A stretch of 40,311 nt of DNA from Rhizobium alarense (GCF_021555155.1 NZ_JAKGBU010000016.1:1-40311), one strand, 5' to 3'. Positions 27,975 through 36,985 are shown, counted from the stretch's first letter. Notes: generated from the sequence alone by a model not told the origin. Translations and numbers: made by a program.

Positions 27975-27980
27975 GAGAGG

Positions 27981-28077
27981 GCCTCATACCAATCTGCAGT
28001 GATGTTGACCGATTGCGTGGGACCGTCTGCGGTCATCCGGCGCAATCGGTTGCCATCAGTGCAGGTTGGTATCAGGC
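27981..28077. repeat. 97-bp palindromic element (MITE- or RIME-like)
   Basis: Arms 27982-28017 and 28041-28076 are inverted repeats matching at 30 of 36 positions, and one more base pair closes at 27981/28077. The 23-base centre itself holds GACCG and CGGTC around TCTG, so the whole element could fold into a single hairpin or cruciform. It lies between convergent genes, starting just past the doxX stop and covering the gdx stop codon. Intergenic palindromes of about this size (for example RIME) are known from rhizobia. Whether this one is repeated elsewhere in the genome cannot be seen here. It may also act as a bidirectional terminator. Confidence 0.7.
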
Positions 28078-28386
28078 TGCGAATTTGAGGCCGAGGATGC
28101 CGGCGACGATGAGGGCGATGCAGCCGATCCGGATGGCGGTGACCGGCTCGGCGAACAGCAGGATGCCGAGCGCCACGGTGCCGACCGTGCCGACGCCGGT
28201 CCAGACCGCATAGGCGGTGCCCATCGGCAGCGTTTTGACTGCGAGCCCGAGCAGCGCGATGCTGACAACCATCGACGCGACCGTCAGCATCGTCGGCAGC
28301 GGCTTGGTGAAACCGTCGGTGTATTTGAGGCCGATCGCCCAGCCGATCTCGAAGAGCCCGGCGAGGACAAGCAGAAACCAGGACAT
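28072..28386 (-). CDS. gdx: Guanidinium exporter Gdx (SugE-type SMR transporter)
   Basis: This 104-aa small multidrug resistance family protein has four membrane helices. The transport glutamate E13 and the surrounding GLFEIGWAIGLKYT motif, with W16, mark the SugE/Gdx branch that exports guanidinium rather than the EmrE drug branch. Other signatures are GTAYAVWTGVGTVGT and ILLFAEP. The ATG at 28386 has GGGAG seven bases upstream. A guanidine-II riboswitch sits in the leader, which strongly supports the substrate. The stop codon lies in the outer edge of the palindromic element. Confidence 0.93.
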   Translation of the reverse strand: MSWFLLVLAGLFEIGWAIGLKYTDGFTKPLPTMLTVASMVVSIALLGLAVKTLPMGTAYAVWTGVGTVGTVALGILLFAEPVTAIRIGCIALIVAGILGLKFAA

Positions 28387-28405
28387 GTCCAACTCCCTGT
28401 CAGGA

Positions 28406-28456
28406 GCAAGGCCGTCCTCGCATGCGCAACCGATCATTCGGCGACAGTCGTCTGTC
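28406..28456 (-). ncRNA. Guanidine-II (mini-ykkC) riboswitch
   Basis: Two hairpins with ACGR tetraloops lie in tandem on the minus strand. P1 is GACAG-ACGA-CTGTC (complement of 28443-28456), and P2 is GCGAGG-ACGG-CCTTGC (complement of 28406-28421). Loop motif, stem size and spacing (about 21 bases) fit the guanidine-II class. Just after P2, CTCC can pair with the GGAG of the ribosome site (loop TGACAG). Guanidine binding to the two hairpins likely relieves this and turns on gdx; that mechanism is inferred. Confidence 0.9.
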
Positions 28457-28548
28457 AGGTGCGGATTATCGGTCTTCCGCGTCTTCGGGGCAAGACCGGG
28501 AGGGCAGGGCAGCCGTGCCCTGCCGCCATGGCTCGCGCCGCCGCCGGC

Positions 28549-29382
28549 TCAGCCGAGCCGCTCGGCATGCCACTTGAGATGATCGTCCATGAAGGTCGAG
28601 ATGAAGTAGTAGGAGTGGTCGTAGCGGTCGTGCATGCGTAGCGTCAGGCCGATGTCGGTGCCCTGGATCGCCTCCTCGAAAAGCCAGGGCCTGAGGCCGT
28701 TTTCGAGGAAGCCGTCGGCCTTGCCCTGGTCGATCAGGAATTCCGGGAAGCGGGCGCCGTCGGTCACCAGGGCGCAGGCGTCGTAGGGGCGCCAGGTCTC
28801 GCGGTCGGGTCCGAGATATTTCTCGAAGGCGGGTACGGACCAGTCGGCGGTGGAGGGCGCGACGATGGGAGCGAAGGCGGAGCAGCTTTTGAAGCGGTCC
28901 GGGTTTTTCAGCGCGATCGTCATCGCGCCGTGGCCGCCCATGGAATGGCCGAAAATGCCCTGGCGCGCCATGTCGACGCGAAAATGCCCGGCGACCAGCG
29001 CCGGCAGTTCCTCGGTCACGTAGCTGTACATCCGGTAGTGCTCGGCCCACGGCGCTTCCGTCGCGTCGAGATAGAAGCCGGCGCCCTTGCCCATCTGCCA
29101 GTTGGTGAGTTCGTCCGGCACGTCGTTGCCGCGCGGGCTGGTGTCCGGGCAAACGACGATGAGCCCCAGTTCGGCGGCCATGCGGCGGTATTCGCCCTTC
29201 TCCATGACATTGGCATGGGTGCAGGTGAGGCCGGAGAGATACCAGAGGACGGGGCACGGCTCGGTGATCGCCTTCGGCGGCACATAGACGGCGAAGGTCA
29301 TTTCGCACCGGGTGGCGGCCGAGTCGTGGGCGAAAACGCCCTGCATGCCGCCGAAGGCCTGATTCTGGGAGAGGATTTTCAT
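28549..29382 (-). CDS. fghA: S-formylglutathione hydrolase
   Basis: This 277-aa serine esterase releases formate and glutathione in glutathione-dependent formaldehyde detoxification. The nucleophile S147 is in FGHSMGGHGAM. The triad Asp is in IDQGKAD and the His is H256 in YDHSYYFI. WYLSGLTCT is also diagnostic. The dehydrogenase that makes its substrate (adhC) is encoded 2.7 kb away on the same strand. The upstream DUF1345 gene ends 24 bases before this start, suggesting co-transcription. Enough length for the full enzyme. Confidence 0.96.
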   Translation of the reverse strand: MKILSQNQAFGGMQGVFAHDSAATRCEMTFAVYVPPKAITEPCPVLWYLSGLTCTHANVMEKGEYRRMAAELGLIVVCPDTSPRGNDVPDELTNWQMGKGAGFYLDATEAPWAEHYRMYSYVTEELPALVAGHFRVDMARQGIFGHSMGGHGAMTIALKNPDRFKSCSAFAPIVAPSTADWSVPAFEKYLGPDRETWRPYDACALVTDGARFPEFLIDQGKADGFLENGLRPWLFEEAIQGTDIGLTLRMHDRYDHSYYFISTFMDDHLKWHAERLG

Positions 29383-29406
29383 GCAAGGCTCCGGTTGGTG
29401 GTCGGG

Positions 29407-30066
29407 TCAGGCCGCAAGCGACACGGCCGCGTTGACGGCGGCCGCGACGAGCACCGTGTTGAAGAAGAACGAGACGATCGCGTGCAGGAGGTTGACCTTT
29501 CGCATCGCCGTCGTCGTGATCACGACGTCGGACGTCTGCGCCGTCATGCCGATGACGAAGGCGAAATAGAGAAAGTCGAAGACGCCTGGGTCCTCGGTCT
29601 GCGGAAAGGCGAGCCCCCGATCGGGCGCCGGGCCGTTCTGCCTGCTCCGCGGCACCCAGTAGAGATGGGCATAGTGGAGCGCGGCCATCGTCTGGATGGT
29701 CAGCCAGCCGAGCGCGACGGAGCCGAAGGCGAGGGCGAGTTCGACCGGCGCGGCGGCGCGGTCGCGGTTGAGCACGACGAAGAGCGACGCGAGCGCAACG
29801 ACGACCGCCGAGAAGGTCACCAGGAAGATGACGGTCACCGGTTCGTCGGTGTCGCGCGCGTGGTGCTTGAGGCAGCCGGCGATCAGCGCCGGCAGGCGGA
29901 TCGCCGTCATCAGCAGGTAGAGCAGGAAGAAGGCGATGGCCGCGCCGTCCAGCGCCATCTGCGGCAGGGTGGCGACAAGCACGAGGAAGACCGCCGCGGC
30001 CACCGCCATGCCGACATAGAAGGGCATGTGGCGGCCATAGGGCGGCTTCGTGACCGGGCCGCTCAT
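29407..30066 (-). CDS. DUF1345 membrane protein
   Basis: This 219-aa integral membrane protein has about six hydrophobic helices. The DUF1345 signatures are ALHYAHLYW and DFLYFAFVIGMTAQTSDVVI with the following FFFNTVLVAAAVN. The function of the family is unknown. The start overlaps the upstream DUF188 gene as ATGA, so it is coupled to that gene. fghA follows 24 bases later. Membership in the formaldehyde detoxification transcript would be by position only. Confidence 0.88.
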   Translation of the reverse strand: MSGPVTKPPYGRHMPFYVGMAVAAAVFLVLVATLPQMALDGAAIAFFLLYLLMTAIRLPALIAGCLKHHARDTDEPVTVIFLVTFSAVVVALASLFVVLNRDRAAAPVELALAFGSVALGWLTIQTMAALHYAHLYWVPRSRQNGPAPDRGLAFPQTEDPGVFDFLYFAFVIGMTAQTSDVVITTTAMRKVNLLHAIVSFFFNTVLVAAAVNAAVSLAA

Positions 30067-30539
30067 CGCGCTCCGCCGGCTGCCTGGATCGCCCGGCGGC
30101 AGAGCCGGTCGAGCATTTCGAGAAAGGCCGAGCGGTCGCGCGGCGTGAACGCGGCGTTGTAGCCCTTGCTTTCGCCGGTCTCGCGCAGGTGCGCGCCGAG
30201 ATCGCGCATCGCGCTTGCCATGCCGATATTGGCGCGGTCGAAGAGCCGGCCGGTCGGGCCGGTGACATGGGCACCCTTCTCGACGCAGCGGCCGGCGAGC
30301 GGTACGTCGGCCGTCACAACCAGGTCGTTCTCCAGCACGGCATCGACGATCCAGTCGTCGGCCGCATCGAAGGCGCCGGACACGACGACGTTGCGCACCA
30401 TCGGGTCGCGCGACGGCCTGAGCCCGGAATTGGCGACGAAGGTGACGGCGAGGCCGTGGCGCTCGGCGACCTTGAGAACCTCGGCTTTCACCGGGCAGGC
30501 ATCGGCATCGACATAGATCTGGGGGGCGCGGGACGACAT
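30063..30539 (-). CDS. YaiI/YqxD family (DUF188, UPF0178) protein
   Basis: This 158-aa soluble protein has the PIN-like DUF188 signatures YVDADACPVKAEVLKVAER, FVANSGLRPS and VVTADVPLAGRC, and a conserved Asp cluster that could bind metal for nuclease activity. Function has not been established for the family. MSSRAPQIYVDADACP is chosen as the start; further upstream in-frame codons (to 30575) lack homology. It heads a coupled pair with the DUF1345 gene. Confidence 0.9.
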   Translation of the reverse strand: MSSRAPQIYVDADACPVKAEVLKVAERHGLAVTFVANSGLRPSRDPMVRNVVVSGAFDAADDWIVDAVLENDLVVTADVPLAGRCVEKGAHVTGPTGRLFDRANIGMASAMRDLGAHLRETGESKGYNAAFTPRDRSAFLEMLDRLCRRAIQAAGGAR

Positions 30540-30636
30540 GGCGCGCACCATAACCACACGCCGACATGCCGGCAACGCCTTCCGGCGCTATCCACCGCCG
30601 CGATAGGAGCGGCGGCGCGGGCGGTTGCCGCCGGCC

Positions 30637-31134
30637 CTATTTCCAGACCCATTCGGGGATGGCTTCCCCGAGGTTGCGGCTCTTGCGGTAGTTGAGGATT
30701 TGCCGTTCCTGCTCCACCGCGTAGAGCATGCGTTCGAGCTTGCCCGTCTCGCGGATATAGGCGCCGTAGGCCGAACCGCAGATGAGATTGATCGTGAAGA
30801 CGAGCAGCGAGATGCCGGCGATCAGCGACTTGCGCACCGAATCGAGCGAATAGACATAGACCGTCAGCCCGCCGGCGAGCGTCAGCACCGCCGGCAGCGT
30901 GTCGCCGATCGCCGGTTCCCGGCTGATCGAGGAGAGATAGCCGACGACGATGCCGAGCGCCATCAGCGGCAGCGCGTAGAGGAACAGTCCGGCCGACAGC
31001 GGCAGGAAGGGTTCGGCGCCGCCGACCGTGGTGAACCGGGCGAGCGTCGCGCAGGCGAGGCAGACGGCGAGCGTCAGCACGCAGCCGAAGCCGAGCAGCG
31101 TCGCGGCGGTCGGAATGGAAAAGCCCTCGATCAT
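30637..31134 (-). CDS. Four-helix membrane protein of unknown function
   Basis: This 165-aa protein has four hydrophobic segments (about residues 10-33, 44-66, 80-97 and 103-128) and a charged C-terminal tail (IRETGKLERMLYAVEQERQIL) with coiled-coil character. No named family is recognised. The ATG at 31134 overlaps the stop of the upstream secreted-protein gene as ATGA, so the two form a coupled pair. The pair sits between the formaldehyde dehydrogenase side and the DUF188 gene. Confidence 0.72.
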   Translation of the reverse strand: MIEGFSIPTAATLLGFGCVLTLAVCLACATLARFTTVGGAEPFLPLSAGLFLYALPLMALGIVVGYLSSISREPAIGDTLPAVLTLAGGLTVYVYSLDSVRKSLIAGISLLVFTINLICGSAYGAYIRETGKLERMLYAVEQERQILNYRKSRNLGEAIPEWVWK

Positions 31135-31436
31135 CCGTGCACCAGCCCCCCGGTTCGCTCCAGTTCCTCCAGCCGGCCCGGAAGATCGAGTGCCGGCGGC
31201 TGGTGCGCCATGAAGTTGTCCGGCTTGAAGAGATCCAGCCAGAATTTCGAGATGCAGAGATTGAGCCGCGTCTTGCTCGGCTCGTCGTCCAGGCCGAGCA
31301 GATAGGCCTTCTTCTGAAGGTCGATGCACGCGGCGAGATTGTCGCCCGTATCGGCCGGTGCGGCGTCCTGCGCCGCGGCCGCGCCCACCATCAACGGGGC
31401 GACGAGGAGTGCTGTCAGAGTACCGCAGTGCCGCAT
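31131..31436 (-). CDS. Small secreted protein of unknown function
   Basis: This 101-aa precursor has a signal peptide of about 22 residues (LTALLVAPLMVGAAAA/QD). The mature domain contains two cysteines in AACIDLQKKA and NLCISKF, which could form a disulfide, and a Pro-rich end. No family recognised. It is translationally coupled to the four-helix membrane protein gene. This suggests that the pair acts together at the inner membrane and periplasm. Confidence 0.7.
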   Translation of the reverse strand: MRHCGTLTALLVAPLMVGAAAAQDAAPADTGDNLAACIDLQKKAYLLGLDDEPSKTRLNLCISKFWLDLFKPDNFMAHQPPALDLPGRLEELERTGGLVHG

Positions 31437-31552
31437 GGGTCTCGCTCCATCCGTGCGCCGGCGGCCGGTGAGGGCGGCAGGGGCGCCTAAACCAAGGATT
31501 GCGGAATGTCGCGATACAATACGCCTGTTTCGGCCGTCTGGCTATGGCCGGA

Positions 31553-32032
31553 TCACGGCCGCACCGTGTAGTCGCCGGTGGGTTTCACGGACATGGCCGG
31601 CTGGTTTCCGGCCGTCGTCGTGCGCATCTTCGGCTTGCCCTTCGGATACCAGACCTCGGTGGAGACGACCGGCGATCCCGCATAGGTCCAGATGCCGGCC
31701 CAGCTTCCGTCCGGCTGCTCCTCGTAGACGGCGACGCCGTGCGCCTCGCCGCTGCCATAGCCGACGGAGAGTGCGGTATCGCCCTGTGATGCCTTCGAGA
31801 AGGCGGCGGCGGTGCCCGCCGGCCTGGCGCCGATGCCGATGCCGACGAAGCGGGTGCCGGCGACGTCCCAGACGACCGCGTAGGTCTCGCCGGTGCGTTT
31901 CACCGTCACGGTGCCTTCATATCGTCCGTTGTCGTCGGGATTGGTCCCGACGACGTCGAACGTACCCTCGGGCCCCGCCGAGGCGGCCGACGCCGCCATC
32001 AGCAATGCCAGTGCCGCCAGTCCCGTCCGCAT
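31553..32032 (-). CDS. Secreted beta-rich protein of unknown function
   Basis: This 159-aa precursor starts MRTGLAALALLMAASAASAG, a clear signal peptide cut near residue 19. The mature chain repeats short strand motifs such as GRYEGTVTVKRTGETYAVVWDV and FVGIGIG and ends SVKPTGDYTVRP, consistent with a small beta-barrel or sandwich. I recognise the general pattern from rhizobial secreted proteins but cannot name a family. A GCCCGCC/GGCGGGC stem (32053-32080) lies between its start and the adhC stop. Confidence 0.7.
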   Translation of the reverse strand: MRTGLAALALLMAASAASAGPEGTFDVVGTNPDDNGRYEGTVTVKRTGETYAVVWDVAGTRFVGIGIGARPAGTAAAFSKASQGDTALSVGYGSGEAHGVAVYEEQPDGSWAGIWTYAGSPVVSTEVWYPKGKPKMRTTTAGNQPAMSVKPTGDYTVRP

Positions 32033-32086
32033 GCCCTGTCCCCCCGGTGATTGCCCGCCCGATTGCACCCTGTGGCGGGCGCGCCG

Positions 32087-33214
<1,128 letters not shown>

Positions 33215-33295
33215 CGTTCTCTCCCTTTCTGGAATCTGTTTGCGGGGACCATTGCAGAGCCGCCGCGGGCTCTCAAGTCCTTCCGGCGGAAAAGG

Positions 33296-33700
33296 TCAGT
33301 CGGTTCGGCGGGCAACGTGGCGGGCGAGTTCCTGCTCCAGCGCGGCAAGCGCCGCGCCGGTCTGCTGGTGCAGCCGCTTGACGCGCTCCAGTTCCCGGAA
33401 CAGCGGATGCAGGTCATCGCCGGACAGGGGTTCGTTCGGCGCTTCGCCGATGCCCGCGATCAGCCAGGAGGGCGAGACGGACAGCACGCCGGCAAGCCGG
33501 AAGAGCGCGTTCGTGCGCGGCTCCGCATGATCCCGCTCCCAGTCGGCGACTGTCTCCTCCGGAACGCCGAGCCTTGCCGCGAGCGCTTCGATCGACAGGC
33601 CGAGGGCGTCGCGGGCGTGCCAGATGCGGCCGCCGAGCGTGTCGCCGTCCGGCGTGATCGCCACCGGCACGCGTGTCCTGTCGGATCCGGAATCGGTCAT
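33296..33700 (-). CDS. XRE-family helix-turn-helix regulator
   Basis: This 134-aa protein has an HTH of the Cro/CI type at about residues 24-80 (IWHARDALGLSIEALAARLGVPEETVADWERDH). The rest of the domain is RTNALFRLAGVLSVSPSWLIAG. The C-terminal 45 residues form a helical tail (FRELERVKRLHQQTGAALAALEQEL) probably used for dimerisation. It is directly upstream of adhC on the same strand. It is a plausible regulator of formaldehyde detoxification, by position only. Confidence 0.85.
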   Translation of the reverse strand: MTDSGSDRTRVPVAITPDGDTLGGRIWHARDALGLSIEALAARLGVPEETVADWERDHAEPRTNALFRLAGVLSVSPSWLIAGIGEAPNEPLSGDDLHPLFRELERVKRLHQQTGAALAALEQELARHVARRTD

Positions 33701-33860
33701 CTCCGCCTCCCTCCCTGAAGTGCGGAAAGTCTAGCCGGCGAAGCGGCCGGCGGCTGCTCCAAATGCGCCCCGCGAGGACGTTGCTGCAGCGGAGGGCGAC
33801 ATTTGCCCTCTTGCCTCGCGGCCGGCGCCCGCTATGACGGTCGCACAGTCCGGAGACGTC

Positions 33861-34796
33861 ATGACCCCTTCGATCAATACGCGCGCCGCGCCGCCTGCGG
33901 CCCTCATGCAGGGTCTCGGCCTGATGATCTTCGCGATGACCGTGCTGCCCGGCATGGACGCGATCGCCAAATATCTCTCGACCTTCGAGGACATGTCGCC
34001 GGGGCAGGTGTCGTTCTACCGCTTCTTCTTCCAGGTCGCCTGCACGCTGCCGCTGCTGCTGACCGTCGGCGGGGCCGAGAGCCTCCGGCCGAAGCGGCCG
34101 TGGGTCAATCTCTTCCGCGGCGTGCTGCATGCGGCGGCGAGCCTGCTCTTCTTCATTGCGGTGAAATACATGCCGCTCGCCGACGTCTTCGCGATCTATT
34201 TCGTGGAGCCCTTCATCCTGACGGCGATGACGGCACTCTTTCTCGGCGAGCGTGTCGGCTGGCGCCGCTGGCTCGCCATCGTCGTCGGCTTCTGCGGTGC
34301 GCTCGTCGTCATCCAGCCGAGCTTCGTGCTCTTCGGCACGACCGCGCTCCTGCCCGTCGGCTGCGCCGTCATCTATGCGCTCTATCTCTTCCTCAACCGT
34401 GCCGTCGGCCTGGAGGATTCGCCGCTGACCATGCAGACCGTCGCGGGCTTCGGCGGCACGCTCTTCATGGGGGCGGTGCTGCTTGGCGGCGCGGCGACGG
34501 GAAACGCCGACTTCGCGCTGTCGCTGCCGGGGTCCTTGCCGGTCTTCCTGCTTCTCGTCGTGCTCGGATCGCTCTCCGGCTATGCGCATCTCCTCGTCGT
34601 GCGCGCCTTCCGGCTGGCGCCGCTGTCGCTGCTCGCGCCCTTCCAGTATTTCGAGATCATCTCGGCGACGGTGCTCGGCTATGCGGTCTTCGGCGACTTC
34701 CCCACGCCGGGAAAATGGCTCGGCATCGGCATCATCGTTTCGTCCGGCTTGTTCATCATCTGGCGGGAGCAACGGGCCCATAGGCCCGGCGCATGA
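33861..34796 (+). CDS. EamA-family (DMT superfamily) transporter
   Basis: This 311-aa protein has ten predicted membrane helices in two EamA repeats. Signatures are FFIAVKYMPLADVFAIYFVEPF in the first repeat and VVRAFRLAPLSLLAPFQYFEII in the second. The ATG at 33861 has GGAG five bases upstream; an ATG at 33834 in the same frame has none. Substrate unknown. The 3' end overlaps the convergent 186-aa gene by 41 bases. Confidence 0.88.
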   Translation: MTPSINTRAAPPAALMQGLGLMIFAMTVLPGMDAIAKYLSTFEDMSPGQVSFYRFFFQVACTLPLLLTVGGAESLRPKRPWVNLFRGVLHAAASLLFFIAVKYMPLADVFAIYFVEPFILTAMTALFLGERVGWRRWLAIVVGFCGALVVIQPSFVLFGTTALLPVGCAVIYALYLFLNRAVGLEDSPLTMQTVAGFGGTLFMGAVLLGGAATGNADFALSLPGSLPVFLLLVVLGSLSGYAHLLVVRAFRLAPLSLLAPFQYFEIISATVLGYAVFGDFPTPGKWLGIGIIVSSGLFIIWREQRAHRPGA

Positions 34797-35316
34797 GCGG
34801 TGCGGCGTCCCAGCCGCCGCTCAGCGCATAGGAAGCCTCGACCGCCGGCGATTCGCGGGAGGCCGCCACCGCCGCAAGTCGCTCGGCCATCGCCAGCGAG
34901 AAGCGGCCGAGGTCGAGCATGGTCCTCCGCCCGTCGTCGATGGCGAACATCAGTTCCTCCATCTCGCGCAGCCGAAGGCTGCAGGCCGCCGCGACATCCG
35001 GGCGGATCGTGCCGCCCGGCACCGTAAGGCAGAGAAGGGCGAGCAGCGGCTCCTCTGGCAGATCCGGCCAGCCGCCGCGCCGTGCGGCCGGCGTGAGCAG
35101 GCGGTCGAGTCCGGCTTCGCCGCCGATCGCCTCGCAGAGGGAGAGCCTGCGCGGCGCCTGGCGATAGGCGCCGATGCCGCTCGTCGGGATCAGCCGCTCG
35201 CGGTAGCGGAAGGGCAGGCCGGTCATTTCGCCGAGCACGATGCGCCAGGCGTTGAACGACGCGAGGCGGATCGCACCGCCGGAGCCGACCTTGATGTCTT
35301 CGATGAAATCGTCCAT
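34756..35316 (-). CDS. Conserved-looking protein of unknown function
   Basis: This 186-aa soluble protein has no signal peptide or membrane segment. It begins MDDFIEDIKVGSGGAIRLAS and shows helix-rich stretches RRLSLCEAIGGEAGLDRLL and RTMLDLGRFSLAMAERLAAV. No motif recognised. Its last 41 bases overlap the convergent EamA transporter gene. Codon composition in the third position is GC-rich like a true gene of this genome, and the frame has no close competing gene. Confidence 0.7.
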   Translation of the reverse strand: MDDFIEDIKVGSGGAIRLASFNAWRIVLGEMTGLPFRYRERLIPTSGIGAYRQAPRRLSLCEAIGGEAGLDRLLTPAARRGGWPDLPEEPLLALLCLTVPGGTIRPDVAAACSLRLREMEELMFAIDDGRRTMLDLGRFSLAMAERLAAVAASRESPAVEASYALSGGWDAAPLMRRAYGPVAPAR

Positions 35317-35388
35317 TCGGCAGATCCTGTGGAAACGTCGGCACCATTATGCCTGACGGCTCCGCATCGGCCGTGCCGCGGGGAACAG

Positions 35389-36147
35389 CTATCCCGCATC
35401 GGCCGGGGCGAGCGCTTCGGCGTGCTCAGGTGACCGCTCCGTACGCGTTTCGCCGAACACGGCCTCGAAGGCCGTACGGATGGTGAGGTCGACGTCGCCC
35501 ATCGTTACCGGCAGGCCGAGGTCGACGAGGCTCGTCACGCCGTAGCCGCGGATGCCGCAGGGCACGATGCCGCCGAAATGGGCGAGATCGGGGTCGACGT
35601 TCAGTGAGAAGCCGTGAAAGCTCACCCAGCGGCGCAGCCGGATGCCGATCGCCGCGATCTTGTCCTCGGCCGGTGCCCCCTCGGCAAGGGGCGGGCGCTC
35701 AGGCCGGGCGACCCAGACGCCGACGCGCTCCTCGCGCCGCTCGCCCCGGACATTCATCTCGGCGAGCGCGCCGATCACGACGTCCTCCAGCGCCGCTACG
35801 AAGGCGCGTACGTCCTGGCGCCGTCGCTTCAGGTCGAGCATCACATAGACCACGCGCTGGCCGGGGCCGTGATAGGTGTATTCGCCGCCGCGGCCGGTGG
35901 CGAAGACGGGGAAGCGGTCCGGCTCGACGAGGTCGGCGGCGTCGGCGCTGGTGCCGGCGGTATAGAGCGGCGGGTGTTCGACAAGCCAGACGAGTTCGTC
36001 GGCCTTACCCTCGGCGATCAGCGCCGCCTCGCGCTCCATGCGCGCGACCGCCTCCGGATAGCCGGTCAGGCCGGGCTCGATCAGCCACCGCACCGGCGGC
36101 GAACCGGCCGTTGCCAACATCGATTGTCTCAAGTCCGCGCGCTGCAT
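35389..36147 (-). CDS. lipB: Octanoyltransferase LipB
   Basis: This 252-aa enzyme moves octanoate from acyl carrier protein to lipoyl domains (GcvH, E2 proteins). Signatures are [32 protein letters not shown], and the Lys-containing [23 protein letters not shown] catalytic Cys is in GIVPCGI. Start [11 protein letters not shown] at 36147 is chosen; 36120 is possible. A -10-like TATATT (complement of 36179-36184) precedes it, but the -35 is poor. Provides lipoylation for the gcvH product. Confidence 0.95.
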   Translation of the reverse strand: MQRADLRQSMLATAGSPPVRWLIEPGLTGYPEAVARMEREAALIAEGKADELVWLVEHPPLYTAGTSADAADLVEPDRFPVFATGRGGEYTYHGPGQRVVYVMLDLKRRRQDVRAFVAALEDVVIGALAEMNVRGERREERVGVWVARPERPPLAEGAPAEDKIAAIGIRLRRWVSFHGFSLNVDPDLAHFGGIVPCGIRGYGVTSLVDLGLPVTMGDVDLTIRTAFEAVFGETRTERSPEHAEALAPADAG

Positions 36148-36278
36148 CGCATCCCCGTCCTGTTTGCCGCCTTCTGCCAATATAGGCCTTGAAAGGCAAG
36201 GATTTGAGAGGAAAAGCCGGCTTTCTGGGAGCCTGTTGAAATCCTTTCGCTTTGTCGCAAATTTCTCATGAAGCGGGC

Positions 36279-36307
36279 TTGTGGACCCGGAAGGCTTTTG
36301 CTACATG
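36279..36307 (+). promoter_or_regulatory. Promoter of tRNA-Leu
   Basis: TTGTGG (36279-36284) and TACATG (36302-36307) have 17-base spacing, with an upstream TG giving an extended -10 (TGCTACAT). The start would be near 36314, 29 bases before the tRNA. Confidence 0.6.
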
Positions 36308-36342
36308 CAGCCGCGCCGGAGCAATTCGGCGCCTACCACGAT

Positions 36343-36427
36343 GCGGTCGTGGCGGAATTGGTAGACGCGCAGCGTTGAGGTCGCTGTGGGGCAACCCGTG
36401 GAAGTTCGAGTCTTCTCGACCGCACCA
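36343..36427 (+). tRNA. tRNA-Leu (anticodon GAG)
   Basis: The 85-base gene has acceptor arms GCGGTCG (36343-36349) and CGACCGC (36417-36423), discriminator A, and genome-encoded CCA (36425-36427). The anticodon stem CAGCG/CGCTG encloses the loop TTGAGGT with anticodon GAG at 36377-36379, reading CUC/CUU. A long variable arm (TGGGGCAACCCG) marks a class II tRNA, as expected for leucine. The T arm contains GTTCGAGTC. It stands alone with promoter and terminator. Confidence 0.97.
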
Positions 36428-36430
36428 AAG

Positions 36431-36458
36431 AAACCCGCTTCGGCGGGTTTTCGCTTTT
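36431..36458 (+). terminator. Rho-independent terminator of tRNA-Leu
   Basis: AAACCCGC (36431-36438) and GCGGGTTT (36443-36450) form an 8-bp stem closed by a TTCG tetraloop, followed by TCGCTTTTCG. It begins four bases after the CCA end. Confidence 0.9.
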
Positions 36459-36490
36459 CGGCCCAATGGTTTACCCATTCTGCCACCGCT

Positions 36491-36985
36491 TCATCCGGAA
36501 ATCTTCCTGAACCGCTTCACCACGCGCTCGCGCTTCAGCCGCGACAGCCGGTCGATCCAGAAGATGCCGTCGAGCTGGTCGATCTCGTGCTGCAGGCAGA
36601 CGGCCAGCAGACCGTCGGCCTCCTCCTCGCGCGGCTCGCCGGCAAGTGTCCGATAGGCGAGGCGGATCGCAAGCGGCCGCACCACGTCCTCCGTCACGCC
36701 CGGCATCGAGACGCTGCCTTCGGCATGCCGGCCCGTCGCGGCGGAGGCGGAGAGGATCACCGGATTGACGTAGAATCGCGCCGTGTCCGGCCCGCCGAGC
36801 TCGATCGCCACCAATCGCAGCGGGATGCCGACATGGCCGGCGGTGATGCCGATGCCCGGCGCCGCGCGCATCGTTTCCACGAGATCGGCGGCGAGCTCCG
36901 CCAGTGCCGCGTCGAAGCGCTCCACCGGCGCGCAACGCGTGCGCAGGCGCGGATCGGGAAAGCGCAGGAGGGGTCTTCGGGCCAT
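36491..36985 (-). CDS. Peptide deformylase-like protein lacking canonical metal ligands
   Basis: This 164-aa protein has the deformylase fold signatures but with substitutions at key residues. Motif 1 reads GIGITAGHVG (44-53) instead of the usual GLAAPQVG form. Motif 2 reads EGSVSMPG, with Ser91 replacing the metal-binding Cys. Motif 3 reads QHEIDQLDG, with H133 and E134 kept but the second His replaced by Gln137. In active deformylases the Cys and both His bind the metal. Loss of two of three ligands predicts no conventional activity. It may be a specialised or regulatory paralogue. It follows the tRNA on the opposite strand. Confidence 0.85.
   Translation of the reverse strand: MARRPLLRFPDPRLRTRCAPVERFDAALAELAADLVETMRAAPGIGITAGHVGIPLRLVAIELGGPDTARFYVNPVILSASAATGRHAEGSVSMPGVTEDVVRPLAIRLAYRTLAGEPREEEADGLLAVCLQHEIDQLDGIFWIDRLSRLKRERVVKRFRKISG

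Noticed and set aside
32053-32080. GCCCGCC/GGCGGGC stem as an adhC terminator
   Set aside because: The stem is good, but no T run follows on the minus strand. Function is unclear, so it is only mentioned.
36343-36458. tRNA-Leu as an integration site of a mobile island
   Set aside because: No integrase gene and no duplicated tRNA 3' end was seen in the flanking sequence.
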